A DNA stretch of 64,000 nucleotides from Mastigias papua (lineage: Eukaryota; Cnidaria; Scyphozoa; Rhizostomeae; Mastigiidae). A program made the position numbers and the translations under genes. Shown here in pieces: positions 1 to 13,785 of the stretch. The notes under the pieces are model-generated. The model did not search any database and was not told the origin of the DNA. It was given only the letters and a program-made list of their open reading frames with translations. The DNA is taken from contig OZ025281.1 of the NCBI GenBank assembly GCA_964019165.1, forward strand, positions 18,501 to 82,500, read 5' to 3'. Within the stretch, counting starts at the first letter, position 1; each line of letters starts with the position of its first letter.

Positions 1-3000
1 TACCAACACAGATTATTAAAGTCAATCATGCTAAGTACAGTTCATGTATCATCAATAGGTAATATACAAAGTTTCAAGTAGATGAATCAAACACCCTAGC
101 AAGATCAACTTAATTCCAACAATAATCAACAAAATGCTAATTAACTCAATACAGTCCGTGAATAGAAACAGTACACTACTGTATGACACAGGTGAATGAA
201 GTAACCAGTGAAATGAAAATTAAGCAACCACATGCGACAATCTAATCAAGCAACAGCACTACAAACCAATAAACACATTTCAGTGTATAAAATGACACAA
301 CTCATATACAACAATGAAGATCAAGGACAAGTAAAATCAGACAAAAGGAGAATATACTGACTAGTAATAATAAAGATTATGATAAAGAGGCAGCAGAGTG
401 GTGCATGAGTTTATGAATTACTTTCTTGAGTAAGGTCATTCAATGGAGGCCAGGACTTAGAGGGAATTGGGATGTTGATAGTTCAGAAAAGAAGTCAGAT
501 AAGTAATAGTAGTAGGGAACTAGATCATGCAACAACATGCGATATAGATACAAATGGTAGTGAGGAATATCATTCTTCAAAGAGGAAATAAGACACAATC
601 TGATTGATTGAAACATTGCATTTAGTAAAGCTATGATGATTATTGCCTAAATAGAAGAAATTAGGTAGATAATTAGCAGCAGGATTAGCTGTCAACAAGA
701 AACAAGATATAATATACATATAACAATATGAGTGAATGAAAAAGCAACGTATGGTAAAACAGGGTAAAATAACAATATCAAATCAAGAGGGATCTAATCA
801 CTTTTCAGTACATAGTATAAACAAATAAAATACAGATAACCCATGCTAAATATAGCGTGGAATACACACATGCCCAGATGGCGAAGACTGTGATGGAGAG
901 GGACATACGGAGTGAAATGATTAACTAACATCAAGCAACAGAAACAAATGCAATACTATTATTAATGTAGATTTAAACACTAAAAAAGAGATAGAAATAT
1001 ACACTGTAAGAACTGCCCAATATCGCACAGCAGTCCGATACACACTCCCTAAGCATTACTATTCTTACTTTAGAATACAACTATACCATAGAATAGAAAA
1101 TAAAAACATAGAGGCTTAAGTGACAAAGCAGCAGAAAGATGGTCTAAACTAATATAATGAGGAATACACAACAAACACAAAGCACACTAACAACTGACAG
1201 GACAGACAAACACAAAGCAGCAGAGCAATAACCACAAGTATTCATACAGACTACCACAATAAATTATAGACAAACATAAGGAAAGATAGAAATTATCAAC
1301 ACAAAGCAGCAAACAGATAACCTCTATCAGTATTATTATACAGCAACGAAATACAGTAGAAAGGAACATAAAGGCCTAAAGTGCTTACAGCACCAGAGCA
1401 GTATTAAGATAAACACGCCTAAGCTTGATGAAGAATACACCGATAAAATAGAGATGACAACAACCACAGAAGGAAACAGCAACATCAATCAGTAGACTAA
1501 TAGGTGCAACTAATATCAATTTCGACTACAACACAAAATAACAGAGGCATATAACGACTAACATGCTTGGGTACCACCAAGGGGCAGAAACATAAGCACT
1601 ACTAATATTACCGCACAGTAAAACAGTAAAAAATATAGACAAAATTAAGGACCAAAATCATTAAGTACCACCAAGCAGCAGATGTACAAGCACAAATGAT
1701 ATTACTGTAGAATAAAGCAATAAGATAGAGACGAAAATAATGATAGGCACCAACTTAGCAAAAGACACAGCAGATAGCAGGTGCCAACGTCTAGCAGCAA
1801 GAATATAAGCATTTATTGTATCCAACTAGAATAAAACAGTAATATAGAAAAGAAAATCATGACTAAAACTACACAGCTGCAGACAGCAGCAGAACAATAG
1901 GCACAACTGATATTAATATGCAAGAAACCTATACAACATAGACTAAAATAATGAATGACAAGAAAAACCAACGCCAGGCAGCAAAACAACATGCGATACT
2001 CATATAGACATAGAATAAGACAATACACCACAAATCAAACTAACAACTGAAAGGACTGACAAAACAATAACTGGCAGAGTAGTAGGCACTGCAAGTATTG
2101 CTGTAGAATACAAAAATAACTCTTAAAGAAAACTTGGCAAAAAAAGCTCGTAACACGATACAGCAGATGGTTAAGTTCTACTAATATTAATATAGTGTAA
2201 AACAATAAAATAGAGGGAAAAATAACGACGGACATGCTTCAGTAGCACCAATCAGTAGAAAGACAACAGCTAGCACCATCAAATTTTAATATACCAATAA
2301 AATAGAGAGGACAATACCGACCCAACCTTCACAGCCAGCAGAGAGGCAAGAACCTCTAATGTTTATTTAAGATAAAACAAATCAACTATGGACTAAAATA
2401 CATAGTGAAACGACTGGCCAACACCAGACAGCAGGAATATAAGCACTACACAATATTACTTTTAATACAAGTGTACCGTATCAATTGAACGGAGAGACCA
2501 ACACAGAGCAGCAAATCAATAGGCACTACTAGTATTGATGTAGATTACAACGATAAGATGGGAAGGCAAATATCAACAGATAAGCTTCCAACATCAATCA
2601 CAAGAAAAATAAACACTACTACTTTTACTATAGAAGTACATAGAACAACCTATTGGAAAATAACGACTAAGTGAAGCACCTAACACTAAGCAGAAGAAAG
2701 ACTAATACTACCAGCATTACAGTAGACCAATAACAATAGAACAGATCGGGAAATAACAGTTGAAAATACAGACAACAACAATACAGTATACACAGAGGCA
2801 TAACTAATATTAATGTAGAATAATCCAATAAACAAGAGGAGAAAGTGACAATTGAAATGACTAAGTAACACACAGCAGCAGAAGGAAAACCAATACTACT
2901 AGTAATATAGAGTAACACAATAAAATAAAGAGGAGAATAACGAGTGAAAAATACAATCAGCTATTAATCAGCAAACTGTGACACATTATTACGATTAAGT

Positions 3001-3849
3001 TGCAATACAACTACCAAAAACAGAGGAAAGTAAAGCCAGCATGGACTGACAAGCACAAAGTAGCATAGCAATATGCACTATTAGCTTTAATATGGAATAC
3101 AAATCTGATTACGAGAAGGAAATGATTATAGAAAGCTATGAGGACAGATACAACTGAAAGTGCTGACGAATATTAAGCAGGAGACAGATATGCAGTATTA
3201 TCAATAAAATAAAGAGGAATGTAGCGACTGGATGGATAGACAAAGGCCAAGGAGCAATAAGATAAGCATCACTAGTATTTATGTAGAATAGCAGTAAGAT
3301 AGACAGCAAAATAACATCTAGAATGTTGGAGTAACACCAAGCAGCAAACAGATAAGCACAACTAACTAATATCAAAGCACACTAACATGCTACACAATAG
3401 ACTGAAGTACCAATTGAAAAACTGACAACTATCAAGCAGCAAAATGATACGCAATAATCATATCCATGTAGACTACGCTCATGCAAAACAGGTCAGAACA
3501 CTGACTGAAAGGACTGACCAACACAAAATGGAAGAGCAATAAACACTACAAGTATTACTATAGACTACAAAAACAACTCAGAAAAGAAATTAACTCCAGA
3601 AAGCATTTAGGAACATCACACAGAAGACAGATACGTTCTACTAATGTTGATGCGGAGTAAAACAATAACACAGAGGAAAAGACAACTGAAAGAACTGAGC
3701 AACACCCCGCAGTAGACAGATAACAGTAAGTAATATCAATGTAGAATATGCCAGAGTAAAACAATAACAAAAGAGGAAACTAAAAACAAACCAGAGTTTC
3801 CACCATCAGGCAGCAGAATGATAACCACTTCAAACAGTAATGAAGACTA

Positions 3850-3850
<1 letters not shown>
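1..3850 (+). repeat. Degenerate ~90-bp tandem repeat, family A (left outer layer)
   Basis: This is a head-to-tail series of poorly conserved units about 90-92 bp long. Recognisable words recur at that spacing: 'taatattaatgtagaata', 'aataaaatagagaggaaa', 'aacgactgaaaggactga' and 'aacaccaagcagcagaaa'. From about 960 onward the words are easy to follow. Positions 1-960 have the same A-rich composition and occasional matching words ('cagcagaa', 'gtagat') but the period is nearly lost there, so the repeat probably continues off the left edge. The strand is assigned by the A-rich reading. No protein-coding gene is supported; the short minus-strand frames in this stretch are hydrophobic low-complexity text. 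The same family reappears at 52.1-55.4 kb. Confidence 0.8.
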
Positions 3851-4750
<900 letters not shown>

Positions 4751-4979
4751 AGCACTAGAAACAAGGTAGAATAAAATAGCTGCATAAAGAGAGAAATACA
4801 GCATCAACTAAATGAGTACATGAAGAGCAACAAGATAAACAGCATTTAACAAAAAGGTAGAAATAAATAGCTAAATAAAGTATGAAATACCACATCAATG
4901 ACAAGAGTAAAACAAGAGCAAAAAGAAAAACAGCACTTGATAATAGGTATAAATAAATAGCTACAAAAAGAAAGAAATA

Positions 4980-5540
4980 CAGCATCAACGATGTGAGTAC
5001 AAGAAGAGCACCAAGATATACAGCATTTAACAAAAAGGTAGAAATAAATAGCTAATAAAAAAAGACACAGTATGAAACAAATGAGTAAATGTGGAGCAAG
5101 AAAATAAACAGCACTTTAAAAAAAGTAGACATAAACAGCTAAATAACGGGGGAAATACAGCATCACAGACAAGAGTAACAGACGAGCAAAAAGATAAGCA
5201 GCACTTGAAACAACGGTAGAAATACATAGCTACATAACGAGAGAACTATAGCATCACAGGCATGAGCAGGAGAGGAGCAACAACATAAACACCTCTAGAG
5301 AAAAGGTAGAAATACATAGCTCATTCAAGAGAGACATAGCGCATCACATATAGGGAACAACAAACGAGCAAAAAGATACAGAGCACTAGTAACACGAAAA
5401 AAAATACACAGTTACATAAAGACAGAGATGGCGCATCACAGACATGACCAACAAAGGAGCAAAAAGATAAACACCACAAGAAAACAAGGTACAAATAAAT
5501 AGCTAAATAAAGAGAGACATGCAGCATAAAAGACATGAGT
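4980..5540 (+). repeat. Multi-unit duplicated segment, copy 1 (partner at 38.77 kb)
   Basis: Six consecutive units here match the order and private variants of the units at about 38,770-39,320. Shared rare words include 'acctctagagaaaaggtag', 'gctcattcaagagagaca', 'caacaaacgagcaaaaag' and 'gagcactagtaacacgaa'. The offset measured on 'gagcactagt' is 33,783 bp. Both copies are in the same orientation. Confidence 0.85.
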
Positions 5541-5870
5541 AGAAGAAGAGCAACAAGATAAACAGCAATTGATACAAAGGTAGAAATAAATAGCTACATA
5601 AAGAGAAGAATACAGTATCACAGACATGAGTAAAAGAGGAGCAAAAGGTACACAGCACTTGACACATGTGTAAACATAAATATCTAACTAAAGAGAGAAA
5701 CAATGCGTCAAAGACATGAGTAACAGAAGAGCACAAAGATAAACAGTACTTTAAAACAGGTAGACATAAACAGCTACATAAAGAGATAAATAATGCATCA
5801 AAGAAATTAGCAAAACAAAAAGACACAGATAAACAGCAGTTGACAAAAAGACGAAATAAATAGCTAAATA

Positions 5871-5979
5871 CATCGCTATATCACAAGAGACTTGCATTTA
5901 CGTATAGTTATAGGGTGTGGCTGCGATTACTCTTTAATTCTTATTTTAACACTTATTTTTGTATACACAATAACAACAT
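5871..5979. other. 109-bp non-repeat insertion in the B1 array
   Basis: The repeat text stops after 'tagctaaata' at 5870 and resumes near 'acatagcgcatcatataaag' at about 5976. Between them lies unrelated sequence with many T's on the + strand ('tctttaattcttatttta', 'cacttatttttgtatac'), the reverse of the local base skew, plus 'tatagggtgtggctgcga'. I do not recognise it. It could be the end of an inserted transposable element or a captured piece of flanking DNA. No clear target-site duplication is visible. Confidence 0.7.
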
Positions 5980-6689
5980 AGCGCATCATATAAAGGAGCA
6001 CCAGAGGAGCAAAAATATAAACAGCACTACAAACACGATACATATAAACAGTTAACTAAAGAGACAGATAGCGCATCACAGGCAAGAGCAACAGAGGAGC
6101 AAAGAGATAAGCACCACTAGAAACAAGGTAGAAATAATTAGCTAAATAGGGAGACAAATACATCATCAAAAAAATGAGTAAAAGTGGGGCAACACGATAA
6201 ACAGCACTTGAAAAACAGGTCAAAATAAATAGCGAAATAAAGAGAGAAATACAGCATCAAAGAAATTAGTAAAAAAGCAAAAAGATAACAAGCACTTGAC
6301 AAGAAAGTACAAATAAATAGCCATATAACGAGAGACATACAGCATCAAAGACATCAATACAAGAAGAGCAGAGAGATAAAAAGCACTTGAGAAAGGGTAG
6401 AGATACATAGCTAACTAAAGAGAGAAATATAGCATCAAAGAAATTAGTAATAGAAGAGCAACAAGATAAACAGCAATGAAAAAGGTAGACATAAATAGCT
6501 AAATAAACAGAGACATACAGCATCAACGACATGACCAAATGTGGAGCAACAGGATACACAGCACTTGACAACAATGTAGATATACACAGCTCAGTAAAGA
6601 GAGAAATACAGCCTCAACGATGAATAAAAGAAGAGCAACAAGCTAAAAAAACTTGAACAGACAGGTAGACATAAAAAGCTACATAAAGA

Positions 6690-7060
6690 GAGAAAAACCA
6701 CATCAAAGAGATGAGTCAAATAAGAGCAAAAAGATAGACAGTACTGGAATAAAGATAGACATAACTAGCTAAATAAAGAGAGACACACCGCATCAAATAA
6801 ATGAGTGAACGAAGGGCAAACAGATAAAGACCACTTGACAAAAAAGATAGAAATAACTAGCTAAATAAAGAATGAGATACCACATCAATGACATGCGATA
6901 AAGAAGAGCAACAAGATAAACAGCACGTGACCAAAGAGTAGAAAAAAATACCTGAATAAAGAGAGAAACACCACGTCAAAGACATGAGTCAAAGAAGAGC
7001 AAACAGATAAAGAGTACTTGAATAGAAGGTAGACAAAATAGCTAATTAACGAGAGACATA
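6690..7060 (+). repeat. Four-unit segment duplicated at +2,685 bp, copy 1
   Basis: The units from about 6690 share rare words with 9375-9745 at a constant offset of 2,685 bp, measured at two points: 'gatagacagtactggaat' at 6733/9418 and 'actagctaaataaagaatga' at 6856/9541. Rare shared words include 'aatgacatgcgataaaga' and 'cacgtgaccaaagagtag'. Confidence 0.85.
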
Positions 7061-7153
7061 AAGCATCAAAGACATGAGTAAAAGAGGAGCAAAACGATAA
7101 AAAGCACTTGACAAACGGTAGAAATAAATCGCTACATACAGAGAGAAATACAG

Positions 7154-7440
7154 CATTAACGACATGAGTAAAATAACAGCAACAAGATAAAAAACACTTG
7201 AAAACAAGGTCGAAATACATAGGTAAGTAAAGAGAGACATAAAGCACCAAAGACATGAGTAACTGTAAAGCAACAAGATAAATAGCAATTGACAGAATGG
7301 TAGAAATAGATAACTAAATAACGCGAGAAACCCAGCATAAAAGACATGAGTAATAGAGGACCAACAAGATAAACAGCACTTAAAGAACAAGAAGACATAA
7401 TCAGCTAAATAAAGAGAGTCATACAGCATCAAAGACATGA
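7154..7440 (+). repeat. Three-unit segment duplicated at +1,867 bp, copy 1
   Basis: Rare words 'aacgcgagaaacccagca', 'gataaatagcaattgaca' and 'aaagaacaagaagacata' recur in the same order at 9021-9310, 1,867 bp downstream (checked on 'cattaacgac' at 7154/9021 and 'acgcgagaaa' at 7321/9188). This is a second, independent out-of-register duplication inside the B1 block. Confidence 0.8.
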
Positions 7441-7811
7441 GTAAAAGAAGAGCAAACAAATAAAGAGCATTTGACACAAAAGTAGAAATAAATAGCTAAA
7501 TAAAGAATGAAATACCACATTAATGACATAAGTAAAAGAAGAGCAAAAGGATAGACAGCACTTGAACAAAGAGTAGAAAAAACTACCTAAATAAAGAGAG
7601 AAACACCGCGTCAAGAAAAAAGGATGAGAAGAGCAAACAGACAAAAAACACTTGAACCAAGAGTAGACATAAATAGCTAAATAAAGAGAGAAATAGCCCC
7701 ATCACAGAAAAGAGTGACAGAAGATTGACAAGATAAACACCAATAGACAAAAGGTAGAAATAAATAGTTCAATAAAGACAGAAATGAGGAAGTGAGTGAA
7801 GGAAGTGAGCA

Positions 7812-7844
<33 letters not shown>
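7812..7844. repeat. (CAT)11 trinucleotide microsatellite
   Basis: Eleven perfect CAT repeats occur inside one B1 unit, flanked by several copies of 'ggaagtgag', themselves a small local repeat. Read on the minus strand this gives a run of methionine codons, which explains a spurious Met-rich frame here. Confidence 0.97.
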
Positions 7845-9374
7845 TAAGGAAGTGAGTACAAACAGAGCAAACAGATACACAGCACTTGAAAATAAGGTAG
7901 AAATAAATAGCTAAACAAAGAGAGAAACAAAGCATCAAAGAAATGAGTAAATGTGGGTCAACAAGATACACAGCAATTGTAACATTGGTAGACATAAATA
8001 ACTAGATAACAGAAGAACAACAGCATCAAACAAATGAAAAACACGGAGCAACAAGGTGAACAGTCCTTCACAACAAGGTAGACATCCATAGCTAAATAAA
8101 GAAAGAACTACAACATCAAAGAAATAAGTACAAGAAGAGCAAGAGGACAAACAGCACTTGAAAAAGGTAGAAATAAATAGCTGCATAAACAGAGAAACAA
8201 AGCATCAAAGAAATGAGTAAATGTAAAGCAACAAGATAAACAGCAATTTAAACAATGGTAGAAATAAATACCAAAATAACAAAACAAACACAGGATCAAA
8301 CACTTGAACAATAGTGCAGCAACAAGATAAACAGCACTTGAAAAAGGTTAGAATTACATAGCTAAATAACGAGAGACATACCGTATCAAATAAATGAGTA
8401 ACACATAACCAACAAGATAAACAGCACATGATAAAAGGTAGACATACATAGCTAAATAAAGAATGAAATACCACATCAATGAAATGAGTAAACGATGACA
8501 AAACAGATTAACAGCACTTGAACAGAGGGTAGAAATAAGTACCTAACTAAAGAGAGAAATACCACGTCAAAGAGATGAGTAAATGAAGTACAAAACGATA
8601 AACAGCACTTGGCAAAACGGTAGAAATAAATAGCTAAATAACGAATGAAATATAACATCAATGACATGCGTAAAAGAAGAGCAAAAAGATAAACAGCACT
8701 TGACCAAAGAGCAACAATAAATACTTAAATAAAGAGAGAACCACCACGGCAAACAAATGAGTATAAGACGAGCAAAAAGACAAACAGCATTTGACCCAAG
8801 AGTAGACATAACTAGCTAAATAAAGAGAGAAACAACACCTCAAAGAAATGAGTGACAGAAGAGCAAACAGATAAAGAGTGCTTGATACGATTATAGACAA
8901 TTCTACCTAAATAAAGAGAGATATAAAGCAACAAAGAAATGAGTAAAAGAGGAGCAAAACGATAAAAAAGTTCTTGAAACAGAGGTAGACATAAATAGCC
9001 ACATATAAAGAGACATACAGCATTAACGACAAGAGTAAACAACAGCAAAAAGATAACCAAACACCTGAAAAATAGGTAGAGATAAATAGCTAAATAAAGA
9101 GAGACATAAAACATCAACGACATGAGTAACTGTGGAGCACCAGGATAAATAGCAATTGACAGAACGGTAGAAAAACATAACTGAATAACGCGAGAAACCC
9201 AGCATAACAGACATGAGTAATAGAGGACCGACAAGATAAACGGCACTTAAAGAACAAGAAGACATAATCAGCTACATAAAGAGAGTCATACAGCATCAAA
9301 GACATGAGTAAGAGAAGACCAACACGATAAACAGCACTTGACAAAAACGGTAGAAATATCTAGCTAAATAAAGA

Positions 9375-9745
9375 GAGAACACCCACGTCAAAGAGATGAG
9401 TCAAATAAGAGCAAAAAGATAGACAGTACTGGAATAAAGATAGACATAACTAGCTAAATAAAGAGAGACACACCGCATCAAAGAAATGAGTGACCGAAGA
9501 GCAAACAGATACAGACCACTTGACAAAAAAGATAGAAATAACTAGCTAAATAAAGAATGAGATACCACATCAATGACATGCGATAAAGAAGAGCAACAAG
9601 ATAAACAGCACGTGACCAAAGAGTAGAAAAAAATACCTGAATAAAGAGAGAAACACCAGGTCAAAGACATGAGTCAAAGAAGAGCAAACAGATAAAGAGT
9701 ACTTGAAACGAAGGTAGACAAAATAGCTAATTAACGAGAGACATA
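9375..9745 (+). repeat. Four-unit segment, copy 2 of the 2,685-bp duplication
   Basis: This is the partner of 6690-7060, in the same orientation and with the same private variants; differences are mostly A/C. The next unit is cut short at about 9750-9775 ('cataagggataagagata'), so the copy ends at an internal deletion. Confidence 0.85.
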
Positions 9746-10479
9746 AAGCATAAGGGATAAGAGATAAGCAGCACTTGAAAACAAGATAGACATATATACC
9801 TAGATAACTAGAAACATACAGAATCAAATACATGAGAAAGGATGAGCAAAAAGATAAAAAGCACTTGAAAAAAGGAGAAATAAATAGCTACATAAAGAGA
9901 GACAAACACCAACAACGACATGAGTAAAAGAAGAGCAACAAGATACACACCATTTGACAAAAAGGAAGACATAGATAGCTAAAAAAAGAGAGAAATGCAA
10001 ATTCAAAGAAATGAGTAAAGGTGGAGCAAAAGGAAAAACAGCACTTAACAAAACGGTACAAATAAATAGCTACCAAAAGAGAGAAAAATACACCATAGAT
10101 GTCAGCAACAGTGGAGCACGGAGATAAATAGCACTTGAAAACAAAGTAGAAATAAATAGCTAAATGAAGAGAGAAATACCGCGTCAAAGACATGGGTAAC
10201 AGAGGAGCAACAAGATAAACAGCACTTGATAAAAAGGTAGAAATACATAGCTAAATAAAGAGAGACATACAGAATCATATAAATTTTTAATAGTGGAGCA
10301 ACAAGATACACAGCACTTTACAAAGGTAAGAAATAAATAGCTAAATAACAAGAGGAACACCGCATCAAATAACTGAGAAAAACAAACCCGACAACATAAA
10401 CAGCACTTGACAAACAGGTAGAAATAAATACATAAATAAAGAGATAATTACATCACCTAAGAAATGAGTACAATTGGAG

Positions 10480-13400
10480 CAACAAGATAAACATCACATC
10501 AGAAAAGAGTAAAGATAATTAGCTGAATAAAGACAGAACTACAGCATCAAAGACATGAGTAAAACAAGCTCACAAAGATAAACATCACATGAACAAACGG
10601 TAAAAATAAATAGCTAAGTAAAGAAAGACATACAGCATCAACGGACAGCGTAAGAGAAGAGCAAAAAGATAAACATCACATGAAAAAACGGTAAACATAA
10701 CTAGCTAAATAAAGAAAGAAATACAGCATCAAAGAAATGCCAAAGAAAAAAGAACACGATAAACATCAAATAACAAAACGGTAAAAATAACAAGCTAAAT
10801 AAAGACAGACAAACAGCATCAAAAGACTTCAGTAAAAAGGGGGATAATGATAAATATCACATGAACAAACACCAAAACTAAATAGCTAAATACAGACAGA
10901 AACACAGCATCAAAGAAATGAGTAAAAGAGGAGCAAAAACATAAACATCACATGACAAAACGGTACAAAATAGATAGCTACATACAGACAGAAATACAGC
11001 ATCAAACAAATGAGTAAACCAAGAGCACAAAGATAAATATCACATGAAACAACGGTAAAACTAACTAGCTAGATAAAGACAGACCTACAGCATCCAAGAC
11101 ATGAGTAACAGAAGACCACAACGATAACAACCATGAGACACAATGGAAGATGTAAATAGCTAACTAAAGAGAGCAATACAGCATCACACACATGAGTAAC
11201 AGAAGACCGAAAGATAAACATCACATCAAAACACGGTACAAACACATACCTAAATAAAGAAAGAAATACAGTATCACAGAGATGAGTAAAAGAACAGACA
11301 ACGATAAACACAACAAGACAACACGTTAAAATTAGCTAGCTAAATAAAGACAGGAATACGGCATCAAAGAAATGAGTAAAAGACGAGCATAAAGACAAAC
11401 ATAACATGACAAAAGGGTAAAATAAATAGATAAATAAAGACAGACATACAACATCACAGAAATGAGTAAAAGAACAGCAAACAGATAAATATCACATGAC
11501 AAACCAGTAAAAATAAATAGCTACATAAAGAAAGAAATACTGCATCAAAGACATGAATTAAAGAAGAGTAAAGGTACACATCACATGAGACAACGATAAA
11601 ACTAAATAGCTAAATAAGACAGACGTACAGCATCAACGACATGACTAAAAGCAAAAAATCAACAAGATAAACATCACATGAAAAGAACAGAAGAAATACA
11701 TAGCTATATAACGACAGACATACAGCATCAAAGACATGAGTAGAAGACGAGCAACAAGATAAACATCACATGATAAAACGGCAAAAATACATAGCTACAT
11801 AAACAAAGACATACAGCATCAAAGACATGAGTGAGAGAAGAGCAAAAAGACAATCATCGCATGAAAATACGGTAACAATAAATAGGTAGCTACATAAAGA
11901 CAGACATACAGGATCAAAGACATGATTTAAAGAAGAGCAAAAGACAACCATCACATGAACCAACAGTAACATTAAATAGCTAAATAAAGAAAGAAATACA
12001 GCATCAAAGACATGAGTAAAAGAGGAGCACAAAGATACACATCACAAGACAAAACGGTACAACCAAAGAGCTAACTAACACACGACATACAGCATCAAAA
12101 ACATCAGTACAAGAAGAGCAAACGATACACATCACTTGACAACAGAGTAAAAATAAATAGCTAAATACAGACAGACATACAGCATCAAAGAAATGAGTAA
12201 GAGACGAGAATAAAGATAAAACTCACATGATAAAAGGGTAAAAATAAATAGCTAAATACAGACAGACATACAGCATCAATGAAATGAGTAAAAGAAGAGC
12301 AAAACAATAAACATCCATGAACAACCGGTAAAAATAAATAGCTAAATAACGAAACAAATACAGCATCAAAGAAATTATTTAAAGACGAGACAACGATAAA
12401 CATCACATGACAAAATGGTAAAAATAAATAGCTAAGTAACGAAAGAAATACAGCATTAAAAGGAATGAGCAAACGAAGAGCAAAATAATAAACATCACAA
12501 AGACACCCGGTAAAAATAAATATATAACTAAAGACAGAAATACCGCGTAAAAGACATAAGTAACAGAAGAGCAACAAGATAAATATCCCATGAAAAACAA
12601 ATAGCACATAAGCACATAAATAGCAAATTATAAAAATAAATAGCACAATCAAGACAGACATAAAGCATCAAAGACATGAGTGAAAGAAGAGAAAAAAGAT
12701 AAACATCAGTTGACAACACGGTAAAACTACATAGCAAAATAAAGACAGACATACAGCATCAAAGACATGGGTAAAAGAAGAGCAAACAGATAAACATCAC
12801 AAGACAAAAAGAGTAACAACAAATATCTAATTAAAGACAGAACTACAGCATCACAGAAATGAGTAAGAGGAGAGGATAAAGATAAACATCACAAGAAACA
12901 ACTGTAACACCAGATAGCTAACTAAAGACAGAAATACAGCATCAAAGACATGAGTAAGAGAGGAGCAAGAAGAGAAACATCGCATGACAAAACGGTAAAA
13001 CTATATAGCTACATAAAGACAGAACTACAGCATGAAAGAAATTATTTACAGAAAAGCCAAAAGATAAACATCACATCATACCACGGTAAAAATAAATAGC
13101 TACATAGAGACAGACATACAGCATCAAAAAAAGTAGTAAAAGATGAGAGAAAAGATAACCATCACAAGACAAAACGGTAAAAACAAATAGCTAACTAAAG
13201 ACAGACATACAGCATCAAGGACATGAGTAAAAGAAGAGCGACAGGATAACCATCACATAACACAACAGTAAACATAAATAGTTACATGAGGAAAGAAATA
13301 CAACATCACTGACATGAGTAAAAGAAGATCAAGAACATACACATCACATAACAAAACGGTAAAAATAACCACCTAAATAGAGGCAGACATACAACATCAA

Positions 13401-13785
13401 AGACATGAGTAGAAGACGAGCAAAAGATACACGACACATGAAAAAAGGGTAAAACTAAATAGCTAAATACGGACAGAAATACAGCATTAAAGAAATGAGT
13501 AAAAGAAGAGCAAAGAGAAACATCTCGTGAAAAAATGGTAAAAATAAATAGCTAAATAAAGAAATAAATACAGCATAAAAGACATGAGTAAAAGAAGTGC
13601 AAAAGGATAAATATCACATGACAAAACAGTAAAATTAACTAACTAAATAAAGATAGACATACAGCATCACACAACTGAATAAAGCAAGACCAAAAAGATA
13701 AACATCACATGAAACAACGGCAAAACTAACTAGCTAAATAAAGACAGAAATACAGCATGAAAGACATGAGTAAAAGTAGAGCAAC
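10480..13785 (+). repeat. ~90-bp tandem repeat, family B2 (first block)
   Basis: About 37 units carry the B2 words 'aaacatcacatgacaaaa' and 'cggtaaaaataaatagct' in place of the B1 words 'aacagcacttgac' and 'ggtagaaataaatag', and 'aaagacagacatacagca' in place of 'aaagagagaaatacagca'. The rest of the unit (catcaaagacatgagtaaaa) is shared with B1, so B1 and B2 are sister families. A distinctive three-unit group with 'aaattatttaaagacgag' and 'gcattaaaaggaatgag' lies at about 12,370-12,660. Confidence 0.85.
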
